Assembly: GCF_019511525.1 (NCBI RefSeq)
Contig: NZ_JAEUAT010000006.1
Coordinates: 186,001 to 250,000 of the forward strand
DNA: 64,000 nucleotides
Source: Rhizobium cauense
Lineage (GTDB): Bacteria > Pseudomonadota > Alphaproteobacteria > Rhizobiales > Rhizobiaceae
Direction of reading: 5' to 3'
Both the position numbers and the translations under genes were made by a program. Below are positions 9,350-17,327 of this stretch, one piece after another. Numbering within the stretch: the stretch's first letter is position 1; each line of letters opens with the position of its first letter. The notes below the pieces were generated by a model. That model searched no databases. It worked only from the letters and a program-made list of their open reading frames with translations, and was not told the origin of the DNA.

Positions 9350-9537
9350 GTCGGCACCACTCGTGAGAAATACGATAGAGAAACCTGAAAGTCTGAACCA
9401 AACGCAGAATACGTCCCGGACCACGGCGGTCAACCGGGCTCGTGGGCCTCTATCGGCACAACGTGCCACTCGCACCCTACTTTATCACGGGCAATCGAGC
9501 GATGCTTATCTTTGCTCCGAGATATCATGTTGACGCT

Positions 9538-11445
9538 TCAATCAAGAAGCTGCCGCAGCCGGATTTCGAGCTCGTGAGCTGTATATGGCTTTCTCAACCA
9601 ATTGACAGTTGGAATTGCACGGTTTGCTATGCTTGGTTCGGTATAACCCGACGTGTACAGCACCTTGAGGCCGGGCCTCAACAGCAAGGAACTCCTTGCC
9701 AATTCGTCGCCGGTCATGCCACCGGGCATTATGATATCCGTGAACAGGAGATCTATCGGTTCTCCGCTCGATAACATTTCCAGCGCCCCTGCCGCGTCTG
9801 AGGCCTCGAACACACAATAGCCCGCGTTGGTCAGCCTCGCTACCACCACTCGCCTCACACGATCGTCATCCTCCACGACTAGGATGCGTTCGGTGCCACG
9901 ACTAAGCGCCTTGATCGCCCCCCGACGGCTCTCGCTGCCCACCTCGGCCACGGAGGGAAGATAGATCCGGATCGTCGTTCCCTTGCCCTCCTCGCTATAT
10001 AACTGAATGTGGCCGCCGATCTGCTTGACGAAACCATACACCATACTGAGACCAAGGCCCGTACCCGCTCCGACACCCTTGGTCGTAAAGAACGGCTCGA
10101 AGGCCCGCGCCTTCACCTCTTCTGACATCCCCTTACCCGTGTCAGTCACCGAGATGAGCACATAGTCGCCCGGAAGCAACTCTGGATACATCTGGGCATA
10201 GTCTCTGTCGAGAGACACACGCGAGATGTCGAGCGTCAAGCTTCCGCCCGCCGGCATGGCGTCGCGAGCATTCAAAGCAAGATTAAGCAGCGCATTCTGA
10301 AGCAGGGTCTTGTCTACGAGCGCGATGTGATTGCTGCCCTTAATGGTCGTCCGAAGTTCGACGGCCTCACCCAACGACCGACGCAGTAGTTCGGAGAAGC
10401 CTGACACCAGGGAGCCGACGTCGATGCTCTCGGGCTTTAGAGGTTGGCGCCTTCCAAACGCGAGAAGCTGTCCTGTGAGCTTGGCTCCGTCATCCGTCGC
10501 CTCCATGGCTTCGTGGAGGAGCTCGAGCTGGCGGCTATCGTGGAGTAGGCCCTCTAGCATCTCGAGATTTCCGCTTATGACTGTCAGCAGGTTGTTGAAG
10601 TCGTGGGCGAGACCTCCCGTTAACTGACCGACAGCCTCCATCTTCTGTGCCTGCCGCAGCTCGTCTTCAATGCGCTGTCGGCTCGTTAGGTCGCGGATAA
10701 ATCCGGTGAATATTCGGCTATCATCCCACTGGGTCTCTCCGACCGATAATTCTATCGGAAAAATCGCACCATCCTTCTTACGACCCTTCACGACGCGTCC
10801 AAAGCCGATGATTTTTGCCTTGCCCGTGCGCACGTACTCGGCAAGGTATCTGTCGTGCTCCTCGCGATACGGTGACGGCATCAGCATTCGGACATTGCGG
10901 CCTATCACCTCCCGCGACGAATATCCGAACAACTTTTCAGCAGCGGAGCTGAAAGAGATGACGTTGCCCGTTTCATCGATCACCACCATCGAATCCGGAA
11001 CGGTGGCGAGAATTGACGTGAGGTGTGCTTCGCGTCCAGCGAGGTCTTCCTGAACCTTCCGCGTTTCCGTCACATCGGTGTTCGTCTGTATGACCACCGG
11101 TGTTGCAGAGGCCGCATCGAAAATGACCCAACGCGTCGCGATCGTCATCGGACGACCACTCTTGTGATGGTGAACTATGTCGCCTTCCCAAGTACGCCCG
11201 GCATATACTTCCTTACGAATATCGTCGATTGCACGCGGAAACTTTGTGCGGAGGAGTTTGTGGACCACCTTGCCCACGGCTTCGGCACGGTTCCAACCAT
11301 ACAAGCGCTCAGAACCATGGGTCCAATGGCTTATGATACCATCCACACTGTGAATGATGACGCTTGCGTCATCGAAAACACGGGCGATGACGTCGAGGTC
11401 CTGCGAGGGAACAGAAGGTTTCGTGACATCATCAGGCATCGCCAT
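9538..11445 (-). CDS. fixL: Hybrid sensor kinase with FixL-type haem PAS domain
   Basis: 635 residues: PAS 1 (about 20-130), PAS 2 (about 145-258), HisKA with His281 in GGLAHDFNNLL, HATPase with NALLNLALNARDAM and TGLGLSMVYGF, and a C-terminal receiver (518-635) with Asp570. PAS 2 carries the FixL signature: LMPSPYREEHDRY with the haem-ligand His197, IIGFGRVVKGRKKDGAIFP with the O2-gating Arg217, and FTGFIRDLT. It is therefore an oxygen-sensing hybrid FixL. There is no membrane segment. It is 7 bp downstream of the FixK-like gene, so one operon is likely. The attached receiver and the separate OmpR-type regulator suggest a phosphorelay. Confidence 0.9.
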   Translation of the reverse strand: MAMPDDVTKPSVPSQDLDVIARVFDDASVIIHSVDGIISHWTHGSERLYGWNRAEAVGKVVHKLLRTKFPRAIDDIRKEVYAGRTWEGDIVHHHKSGRPMTIATRWVIFDAASATPVVIQTNTDVTETRKVQEDLAGREAHLTSILATVPDSMVVIDETGNVISFSSAAEKLFGYSSREVIGRNVRMLMPSPYREEHDRYLAEYVRTGKAKIIGFGRVVKGRKKDGAIFPIELSVGETQWDDSRIFTGFIRDLTSRQRIEDELRQAQKMEAVGQLTGGLAHDFNNLLTVISGNLEMLEGLLHDSRQLELLHEAMEATDDGAKLTGQLLAFGRRQPLKPESIDVGSLVSGFSELLRRSLGEAVELRTTIKGSNHIALVDKTLLQNALLNLALNARDAMPAGGSLTLDISRVSLDRDYAQMYPELLPGDYVLISVTDTGKGMSEEVKARAFEPFFTTKGVGAGTGLGLSMVYGFVKQIGGHIQLYSEEGKGTTIRIYLPSVAEVGSESRRGAIKALSRGTERILVVEDDDRVRRVVVARLTNAGYCVFEASDAAGALEMLSSGEPIDLLFTDIIMPGGMTGDELARSSLLLRPGLKVLYTSGYTEPSIANRAIPTVNWLRKPYTAHELEIRLRQLLD

Positions 11446-11451
11446 TACTCT

Positions 11452-12186
11452 CTAAAGACGAACGTGTCGCACCGTCCCATCTAGACTGTCGTCGGCCTCA
11501 GCACTTCCCTCCCCGGCTCGTTGTTGAAGCGCCGCCTTCCGGAGCACGAGTATTTCATGACGACGATCGGCCGACAGGATACCCTGTCCGGCAAGTTTTG
11601 TAATCGTGCGAGATACCGTTTCAATAGTTAGGCCCAGGTAGTGCGCTATGTCGAGGCGCGTCATCGGAAGCCAGATGACATTGGGTTCGCCGCCTTGGGA
11701 GACACTGGACTGAAGACGGGCCAAAAGGAATGCGCACAGCCGTTCCTCTGCACTCTTGCACGACAGCAGGACCATTTGATCCTGGGCTACAGCGACCTCG
11801 TCGCAAAGCTTCGATAAGAGCGCATGTCGCAAATCGGGACGAGCTATGAGCTCCTTGTCGAAAGAGACCTTCGTCAACCGTTGGAAGGCAACATTATCCA
11901 AGGCTTCAACGCTATGCAGATAGCGGTTTTGAAACGAGACGCCGACGATATCGCCACTGGACAGAAACCCTGTAATCACGCGCCGTCCGTCGTGCAATTG
12001 TCGACAGATTCGCAAATTGCCCTCGCGGACCGCGAATACATGCTCGGCTCGATCTCCCTCGAAAAAAATGTTCCTGCCCGCGCTTAAGTGCTCTATCGGG
12101 CTGCGGTCGAAAAGCCCAAGCAAGCCGCTGCAATCGCTAAGCGCGGGCGCCTCTTCAAACAGGGGCCGGACATTGGTAGCCAACAT
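11452..12186 (-). CDS. fixK: Crp/Fnr-family regulator, FixK-like
   Basis: 244 residues. The N-terminal cyclic-nucleotide-type barrel has GRNIFFEGDRAEHVFAV near 38, followed by a dimerisation helix and a helix-turn-helix, LDIAHYLGLTIETVSRTITKL near 180, with the E-x-x-SR recognition residues of FNR/FixK proteins. Only isolated Cys residues occur near the N-terminus (Cys19, Cys61), not the Cys cluster of FNR/FnrN, so the FixK class is favoured: oxygen control would come from the kinase. It heads the minus-strand operon, and a direct repeat resembling a K-box lies about 86 bp upstream. The FixK boxes of this island are its likely targets. Confidence 0.88.
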   Translation of the reverse strand: MLATNVRPLFEEAPALSDCSGLLGLFDRSPIEHLSAGRNIFFEGDRAEHVFAVREGNLRICRQLHDGRRVITGFLSSGDIVGVSFQNRYLHSVEALDNVAFQRLTKVSFDKELIARPDLRHALLSKLCDEVAVAQDQMVLLSCKSAEERLCAFLLARLQSSVSQGGEPNVIWLPMTRLDIAHYLGLTIETVSRTITKLAGQGILSADRRHEILVLRKAALQQRAGEGSAEADDSLDGTVRHVRL

Positions 12187-12271
12187 GATGCATCCCTCCT
12201 TCGATGAGGGAGATAGTAGACGATGGCAACGTCACATACCGATGCCGCTTTGGTACCGTTTGGTCGAGTTT

Positions 12272-12287
12272 TGTGACACTTTGTGAC
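12272..12287 (-). promoter_or_regulatory. Direct repeat upstream of fixK, K-box-like
   Basis: On the minus strand the sequence reads GTCACA-AAGT-GTCACA, two exact hexamers with a 10-bp period, as expected for an OmpR-family dimer on one face of the helix. The K-box bound by R. etli FxkR is, as I recall it, GTTACA-N4-GTTACA, which differs by one base per half. Confidence 0.65.
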
Positions 12288-12968
12288 CGTCATTCCCGCA
12301 GGAGATCTGGAAACTTGCTAACGCGCACCCGGCCTTGTTAGCGGCGATTGCTCAACGCCCCGCGGGCGCCGGCCTTCGCATCTTCCGCTCGCGCATTTTC
12401 GACCCCTCGAGCGGCAAGCCCCATCAGCGGGAAGCCTCTGGAAGTATCGCAGTGGTTTGTGGCGCCCCCAAGGACCCTCCTCGCCCTCGAATTGCACGTC
12501 GAACAGGTAACCATTCGAGCGCATCAAACCTTGGAGAGCGGCCTCCGCGACAAACTGCCAAACAGAGTGACACCCGCAGTCATCCTTTGATTTTGTCAAT
12601 GTATTAAACACCGGCACCGGAGATGTTGAAACAAACGATCTCTCGAAGTGAGGACAGCGGGATGCAACCGTCGTCGCTAACCCCATCGGATTTGAGGACA
12701 CTGTCTGTCGCAGTACAAATCTGGTACCGACACTATGGAATCCCCTTGAACGCCAACGTATCCTGCCTAAATTAGTTTGCGCAGCCGCCATGGACATTTT
12801 TCGACATGGTGTTGTCTCTGTAGACCAGATCGCTCAAATGCTGATCGATCGCTTCCCACCGGAGCAACCGTCCAACAGAAAATTCGCTCACACAATTCAC
12901 TAGGCATTCGTCTGAACCTTGGGGTCGCTTCACCGATCGGTGCCACATCCGCCATTGCTACGAGGTGA
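12288..12968. other. 681-bp stretch without a convincing gene
   Basis: Open frames here lack ribosome binding sites and recognisable sequence. A TTGA-N5-TCAA element at 12587-12599 has spacing one base short of a FixK box. Confidence 0.5.
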
Positions 12969-13427
12969 CTAATCAGTCTGTGTAGCCTTCCGACCCGATA
13001 TGTCGCTCACGTAGATTCCATAAAAGAGGTGGTTCGACGTGGGCGCAGGTGGGAGGGGATCAGGCGTGAGTGAACCTATCTCCCACCAGTTCAGCTGCTT
13101 TTCGAGCAACGACCACGCGTGGATCCGTTCCTCGTGCCAAACCTGGTCATCGGGGAATTCCTGGAATTTTCCTGTGAGCACGACACTGCGCCAACTCGAT
13201 TTAGATGGGGTCTCCTCGATCTGAAGACAGACTTTCGGATTTCGACGCATCCACTCGACCTTTTTTCCCTGCATCGAAAAGCTGTATGCCACTCGTGCTT
13301 GGAACGCAAAGTAGATGGGAACGACATAAGGCTGTCCCTCGTTGCTGCATGCCAGGTGACCGTAGTGTGCGCCTCCAAGCATCTCCAAACATTCGTCCAG
13401 CTTCATAGTTCTGAGTGCCATTGACAT
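12969..13427 (-). CDS. Pyridoxamine 5'-phosphate oxidase-like flavin protein
   Basis: 152 residues from the ATG behind GAGGGGGTAGAC; a longer frame exists but this site is much stronger. The split-barrel fold is suggested by LGGAHYGHLACSNEGQPYVVPIYFAF near the N-terminus, then YSFSMQGKKVEWMRRNPKV and WRSVVLTGKFQEF. Such proteins bind FMN (or haem or F420) and reduce small molecules. This type is frequent in rhizobial FixK/NnrR stress regulons. It is the last gene of a minus-strand group with a small membrane protein and a BON protein, all downstream of the box at 14407. Confidence 0.8.
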   Translation of the reverse strand: MSMALRTMKLDECLEMLGGAHYGHLACSNEGQPYVVPIYFAFQARVAYSFSMQGKKVEWMRRNPKVCLQIEETPSKSSWRSVVLTGKFQEFPDDQVWHEERIHAWSLLEKQLNWWEIGSLTPDPLPPAPTSNHLFYGIYVSDISGRKATQTD

Positions 13428-13446
13428 GTCTACCCCCTCGCAGTCT

Positions 13447-13620
13447 TCAAAGGTGGTCCTCGACGGACCGTTGCAGATGCAAATTTCTTTGTGTGACATC
13501 GTTGCCCGCTCGGTACAGCAGGACACTAATAATGGTCATAACCAAAACAATGAGGATCAGTAACAGCGCATGATCGAGCACGAACCAGCGCAGCCATTTG
13601 TAACCGGCTTGAGCAAGCAT
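13447..13620 (-). CDS. Small single-span membrane protein
   Basis: 57 residues from the ATG preceded by GGGAG at 8 bp. One transmembrane helix (about 19-38, ALLLILIVLVMTIISVLLY) is followed by a polar tail, VTQRNLHLQRSVEDHL. No family was recognised. It lies 64 bp after the BON-domain gene and 19 bp before the flavin protein gene, on the same strand, so it probably belongs to the same operon. Confidence 0.6.
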   Translation of the reverse strand: MLAQAGYKWLRWFVLDHALLLILIVLVMTIISVLLYRAGNDVTQRNLHLQRSVEDHL

Positions 13621-13684
13621 TGTCGTCTCCCACATCAGTCCTGAACCCGTAAGAGCACGGTCGCGCGTCAAAGAGCCGATCTGC

Positions 13685-14335
13685 TCAACCATTGATCAAG
13701 ATATTGTTGGTGACACTGACCACACCAGGGATCGACCAGGCCGCCTGTTCCGCCACGGCACGCTCACGCCAACCCGTTACTCCACCTTGCAGTGTCACGT
13801 TGCCACCTGAAACAGCGACCTCGATGTTTTCGGCTTCGACCTCTGCATTTCGTTTCAACGCAACTTCAATGCGGTTCTTGACGTCGGGTATGGATGACAT
13901 CGGTTTAATGGACAGAACGTTGGTAACGCCCACGACGCCACCAAGCTTCATGACCGCCTTCTCGGCGGCCAAGCGTTGGAAATGCCACGGCACCTCTCCC
14001 GAAAGTGTTACCCAGCCTCTCTGAACCTTCACATCGATCGCTCCGTTTGGGAGGAGAGCGTCCCACTCGATGATATCCAAGGCGCGGGCGGCGATCTCGT
14101 CGTCCGCATGTCTCTTGCGGCCTGCAAAGCGGACCTCCAGCGTCTCGGCAAGCGCGCGCACGCCCTTGACACGCTTCACCGCCATCTCGGCGGCGATCTT
14201 CTCAGCATAGCTGCCGACGTGACCCGAAAGAGTAACAACCCCGTTCTCTACGGCGACACCGATATTGGCGGCGTCTACACTCGGATCAAAACCGAGTTCG
14301 TCGACGATGTTCTGACGTAGCATGAGATCGTTCAT
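13685..14335 (-). CDS. Three-BON-domain protein
   Basis: 216 residues, starting at the ATG after GGAGG; a GTG lies one codon upstream. It contains three BON repeats of about 65 residues (near 3-70, 75-145 and 150-216). Each has the pattern IGVAVENGVVTLSGHV, IDVKVQRGWVTLSGEV or IEVAVSGGNVTLQGGV, followed by a helix and a VxGVxxVxN strand. BON domains are usually periplasmic or envelope-associated and stress-induced, but no signal peptide is visible here, so the protein may be cytoplasmic. A FixK-like box is centred 78 bp upstream. Confidence 0.85.
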   Translation of the reverse strand: MNDLMLRQNIVDELGFDPSVDAANIGVAVENGVVTLSGHVGSYAEKIAAEMAVKRVKGVRALAETLEVRFAGRKRHADDEIAARALDIIEWDALLPNGAIDVKVQRGWVTLSGEVPWHFQRLAAEKAVMKLGGVVGVTNVLSIKPMSSIPDVKNRIEVALKRNAEVEAENIEVAVSGGNVTLQGGVTGWRERAVAEQAAWSIPGVVSVTNNILING

Positions 14336-14406
14336 CACATTCCTCCGTTGTGGAACCTTTCAAGCAAGGGCGCTCCCGATGATCGGCCCCTTTACCCAGG
14401 GGTGCA

Positions 14407-14420
14407 TTGCGCTTGATCAA
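14407..14420. promoter_or_regulatory. Imperfect FixK/FNR box upstream of BON operon
   Basis: TTGCGCTTGATCAA fits TTGA-N6-TCAA at 7 of 8 positions, with the right half TCAA intact. A class II start would fall near 14372, 37 bp before the BON start codon. Confidence 0.45.
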
Positions 14421-14589
14421 ACGAGCCCAAAAACGGTATCCTGTTGGGGCAAACAATGTGCGCGCACCCATTTTTCCAAAGGCTTCGGATGTCGCGGAGG
14501 GGCTGACGGCACTAGAAGCCCGCCAGCGCATTTGCCGGCGCTCGGAGGGGTCGACATCACCTGGGTAATATCGCCCCTCCAATCTTAAG

Positions 14590-15045
14590 CTATCGCCCAA
14601 CCTCGCTAGGCAAAGAGCCGCTCCTTGCGCCGAGTAATGTAAGTTTGTATCCCAACATTCCTGCCAGCATTGCCGTTGCAAAAAGGACAACCTCCCACCG
14701 ACCAGTCGCAAGACCTGCCAGAGCCGGCCCAGGACAAAGCCCGACAAGTCCCCAGCCCGTTCCAAACATCGCCGCCCCTAAGACAAGCCTTGCGTCGACA
14801 GAAGCGCTGGTTGGAATGTGAAATCGATCGTCGAAAACGGGTCGTGATTGGTGTCGCCTGAACCTGTAGGCCAGGGCGGACGGTACCAGAGCGGCTAACA
14901 TGACAAAGGCAAGCGATGCATCCCAGCTACCGGTGACATCGAGAAACGCAAGTACCCGCTCGGGATTGACCATGTCCGATACGACCAATCCAATACCGAA
15001 CAGTATCCCGCAGATTATCGAGACAATCAGTCGGGCAATCATCAT
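14590..15045 (-). CDS. YeeE/YedE-type membrane protein, second half
   Basis: 151 residues from the ATG preceded by GGAGGTCT. There are about four hydrophobic segments; GTGWGLVGLCPGPALAGLA near residue 97 carries Cys104, the conserved Cys of the YeeE/YedE (sulfur transport) family. It pairs with the next gene upstream, whose stop overlaps this start (ATGA). In the Escherichia coli-type single-chain protein YeeE imports thiosulfate by handing it between conserved cysteines; here two half-size proteins could form one channel. The direct substrate is inferred from the family only. Confidence 0.82.
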   Translation of the reverse strand: MMIARLIVSIICGILFGIGLVVSDMVNPERVLAFLDVTGSWDASLAFVMLAALVPSALAYRFRRHQSRPVFDDRFHIPTSASVDARLVLGAAMFGTGWGLVGLCPGPALAGLATGRWEVVLFATAMLAGMLGYKLTLLGARSGSLPSEVGR

Positions 15046-15470
15046 AGACCTCCGACTAGATGCCGACCGACATAGACGGTCACTGCCGCGACCGTCATAA
15101 AGGTCAATGTTGCAGCGATGGAGCGCCGCGCCCCGCGAGCGAGGCCGCACACGCCGTGGCCGCTGGTACACTCAGATCCAAGCCGGGTCCCAAAGCCCAC
15201 CATTAGACCGCCCGCTACAAGCAACATCGGCTGCGAAGAGATGGTTACGTCTGCCTGCCGGACAAGGACAAAGGCTGACGCTGCGCCACAGAAAATTCCT
15301 GCGAGAAATCCGACAGCCGGCAAGCTGACTTTTTCCCCTGTCAATCCGAAGGTCGATGCAGTCATTCCGGAGATCCCGGCAATTCGCCCGTTAAGAAGCA
15401 GGTAGAGCGCTGCCGAGAGTCCAATCAGAAGTCCGCCGGAAATCGGCCATATGACATTAAGGTGAGACAT
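15042..15470 (-). CDS. YeeE/YedE-type membrane protein, first half
   Basis: 142 residues with four to five hydrophobic segments. RLGSECTSGHGVCGLARGARRS near residue 97 holds Cys101 and Cys108 of the family motif GCTSGHGxCG. It is translationally coupled to the partner protein downstream. In proteobacteria this pair often accompanies persulfide dioxygenase or a BigR-type repressor; none is next to it here. A perfect FixK box centred 102 bp upstream lies between this gene and the divergent hsp20. Confidence 0.83.
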   Translation of the reverse strand: MSHLNVIWPISGGLLIGLSAALYLLLNGRIAGISGMTASTFGLTGEKVSLPAVGFLAGIFCGAASAFVLVRQADVTISSQPMLLVAGGLMVGFGTRLGSECTSGHGVCGLARGARRSIAATLTFMTVAAVTVYVGRHLVGGL

Positions 15471-15565
15471 GCCGTTGCCTTTCGTCGCGCGTGGCTGTTG
15501 CTTTTGCCTTCAGGCACAAAGCCGGATGAAGCAGACCGATAATGACCCACTTGCAAGGGCATACT

Positions 15566-15579
15566 TTGATGGGGATCAA
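15566..15579. promoter_or_regulatory. Perfect FixK/FNR box between YeeE pair and hsp20
   Basis: TTGATGGGGATCAA is a full match to the FNR consensus TTGAT-N4-ATCAA. It could drive hsp20 (plus, start site near 15614) and the YeeE/YedE pair (minus, start site near 15531). Confidence 0.8.
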
Positions 15580-15679
15580 AGTACGATGTCCATAGGCATG
15601 CTTTCATGGCCTCACTCGATTTGGAACGAGCGATGTAAGTGTTCCGGCATCCGGAACCAATTGATAGAGGAGATGAGCA

Positions 15680-16201
15680 GTGCCAGACACATTCCCCGTC
15701 AAGACGGAGCAGAAAGCCACGCCGCCTGCAACAGGAGACTTCTGGTCGCCGTTTGATTCACTCAGGACAGAAATCGATCGGCTCTTCGATGACTTCGGCC
15801 CCGCTTCCTGGCGCCCCTTGTCCCGCCCACTTTTCGGGCGCGCCATGAGTAGAGCGAGCGGCTGGTTGGTATCTCCTGCGGTTGACATCATCGAGAAAGA
15901 TGATGCTTTCGAAATCACCGCTGAGGTTCCGGGCCTAGACGAGAAGAACATTGACGTGAAGCTTGCGAACGACCTTCTGACCATAAGCGGCGAAAAATCC
16001 GAGGAGCGGGAGGAAAAGGACAAGTCCTATCACGTATCTGAACGTCACTACGGCGCCTTCCAGAGAGCTTTCCAGCTTCCGGAATACGTCGATGTGGAAA
16101 ACGTGAGCGCATCCTTTGCCAAGGGCGTGTTGAAAGTCACGCTACCGAAGACTCACAATGCCAAGAGAAGTGATCGAAAGATCGAAATTACTGCCGGTTG
16201 A
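15680..16201 (+). CDS. Hsp20/alpha-crystallin small heat shock protein
   Basis: 173 residues with a GTG start after TAGAGGAGATGA. The alpha-crystallin domain (about 68-160) has VDIIEKDDAFEITAEVPGL, LLTISGEKSEE, RHYGAFQRAFQLPEYVD and FAKGVLKVTLPK. The C-terminus is RKIEITAG. The N-terminal arm contains a WSPFDSLRTEIDRLFDDF helix. It is an ATP-independent holdase. The perfect FNR box upstream suggests oxygen control rather than a ROSE-type heat element; no ROSE leader was noticed. Confidence 0.92.
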   Translation: MPDTFPVKTEQKATPPATGDFWSPFDSLRTEIDRLFDDFGPASWRPLSRPLFGRAMSRASGWLVSPAVDIIEKDDAFEITAEVPGLDEKNIDVKLANDLLTISGEKSEEREEKDKSYHVSERHYGAFQRAFQLPEYVDVENVSASFAKGVLKVTLPKTHNAKRSDRKIEITAG

Positions 16202-16386
16202 TTGTCAGCCTCGTTATGCACAGTGCCACCGGCCAGTTGAGTACGCCTGCCCTTAGAGGGCTCGAGGGCGGGCGAATATGGAGACGGGATCGTTGGCCAG
16301 CCTAATGGTCCTCGGGATTAAAGTTTGCCCATCAGTCTCGGACACGTCTAACAGGGCGATTTGCAGGATTAAGCACCGGCTCAAAA

Positions 16387-16418
16387 GAGCGGCCATAGTC
16401 GCAACTTTATGGCCGCTC
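16387..16418. terminator. Strong hairpin downstream of hsp20
   Basis: GAGCGGCCATA at 16387-16397 pairs perfectly with TATGGCCGCTC at 16408-16418, with a 10-base loop. No T-run follows, so a Rho-independent terminator is not certain. It is the only structure seen in the 466-bp gap 16202-16667, which holds no convincing gene. Confidence 0.4.
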
Positions 16419-16667
16419 CCTTTACGTCCAGGAATTGCCAAGGTGGATGCAACGTGATGAGGCAAGCCGAAGCTCCGGTCGACCTCACGCCGGGCGGTTA
16501 GCTCATGGACAGCTTAATGAGCACAGCCCTCGCCTAACTGGCGTTGCCAGCACCAGTCCCCGAAGAACCCAGGAGTGGCCAATGACGCATCGTGCATCGT
16601 GAACGACAGAAGCCCTACTTCCGCAGCAGGTTGCTGCTTTGATCCGCCATTGCGAGCAAACGGTCGA

Positions 16668-16979
16668 ATGAGTGTCAAAATCATCGCGAAGTCCGACTGG
16701 GCTAGCTACTTTTCCCGGCTCCACAAGGAGGTCGCAGGAAAGGAAATCAAGATTGAAGTCATTGGAGTAACACTTGGCGATCAAGTGCTCGTCAAATCAG
16801 CACCGTTGCTCGGCGCCGCCTATGAAGCAAAGCACGACACGCTCGAGTTTTTGGTGAAGGGGATGACGCATGTCGTTGAAAAGCCACAGAAGGTCTCGGT
16901 GCAGGAAGACAATGGAAAGATGTTCGCAATCGAAGTGGTCGATTGCGACGAAAGACACCAACTTCTGACATTTGCCTAA
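16668..16979 (+). CDS. DUF5335 family protein
   Basis: 103 residues. The pattern of SDWASYFSRLHKEVAGKEIKIEV, then GDQVLVKSAPLLGAAYEAKHDTLE and VEKPQKVSVQ, matches the DUF5335 family of small soluble proteins of unknown role. The ATG is chosen because the family N-terminus begins there (MSVKIIAKSDW); the upstream ribosome binding site is weak. It stands alone on the plus strand in the stress island. I see no FixK box in front. Confidence 0.7.
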   Translation: MSVKIIAKSDWASYFSRLHKEVAGKEIKIEVIGVTLGDQVLVKSAPLLGAAYEAKHDTLEFLVKGMTHVVEKPQKVSVQEDNGKMFAIEVVDCDERHQLLTFA

Positions 16980-17327
16980 AGCTGCCGACGGGCCAGGAGC
17001 GATCCATATGGAGTGTTTCGAAGGGACCAGGGGACCATAACAGTTGCGTTCCCTAGGCTTGAATGCGGAGTCACCGGACTTGATTAGCGTGATCTCGAAA
17101 GAGATGTCCGAACGTCGGCGCAAGCGCGATGCTCCACTAAATCCAATTCGGGATCTTTCCGACTCCGTTGCTCAATAACCCACGCCCACTTGGCTAGACC
17201 TGGTCTATTCAGTGGAGGAGTTCGTAGCTCCTCCCCACTCATTGCGCCAACAGCCGATGGATTGCGATGTGTCAATGAACGTGACGCTTTGGTCGCGTTG
17301 AATGTCCACAGAGTGGAGGACATTTGC

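Noticed and set aside
12587..12599. TTGA-N5-TCAA resembling a FixK box
   Set aside because: The spacing is one base short, and no gene starts at a suitable distance.
12318..12797. Minus-strand frame of 159 codons upstream of the regulator operon
   Set aside because: Composition is unlike a folded protein and there is no ribosome binding site; it is probably chance in GC-rich DNA.
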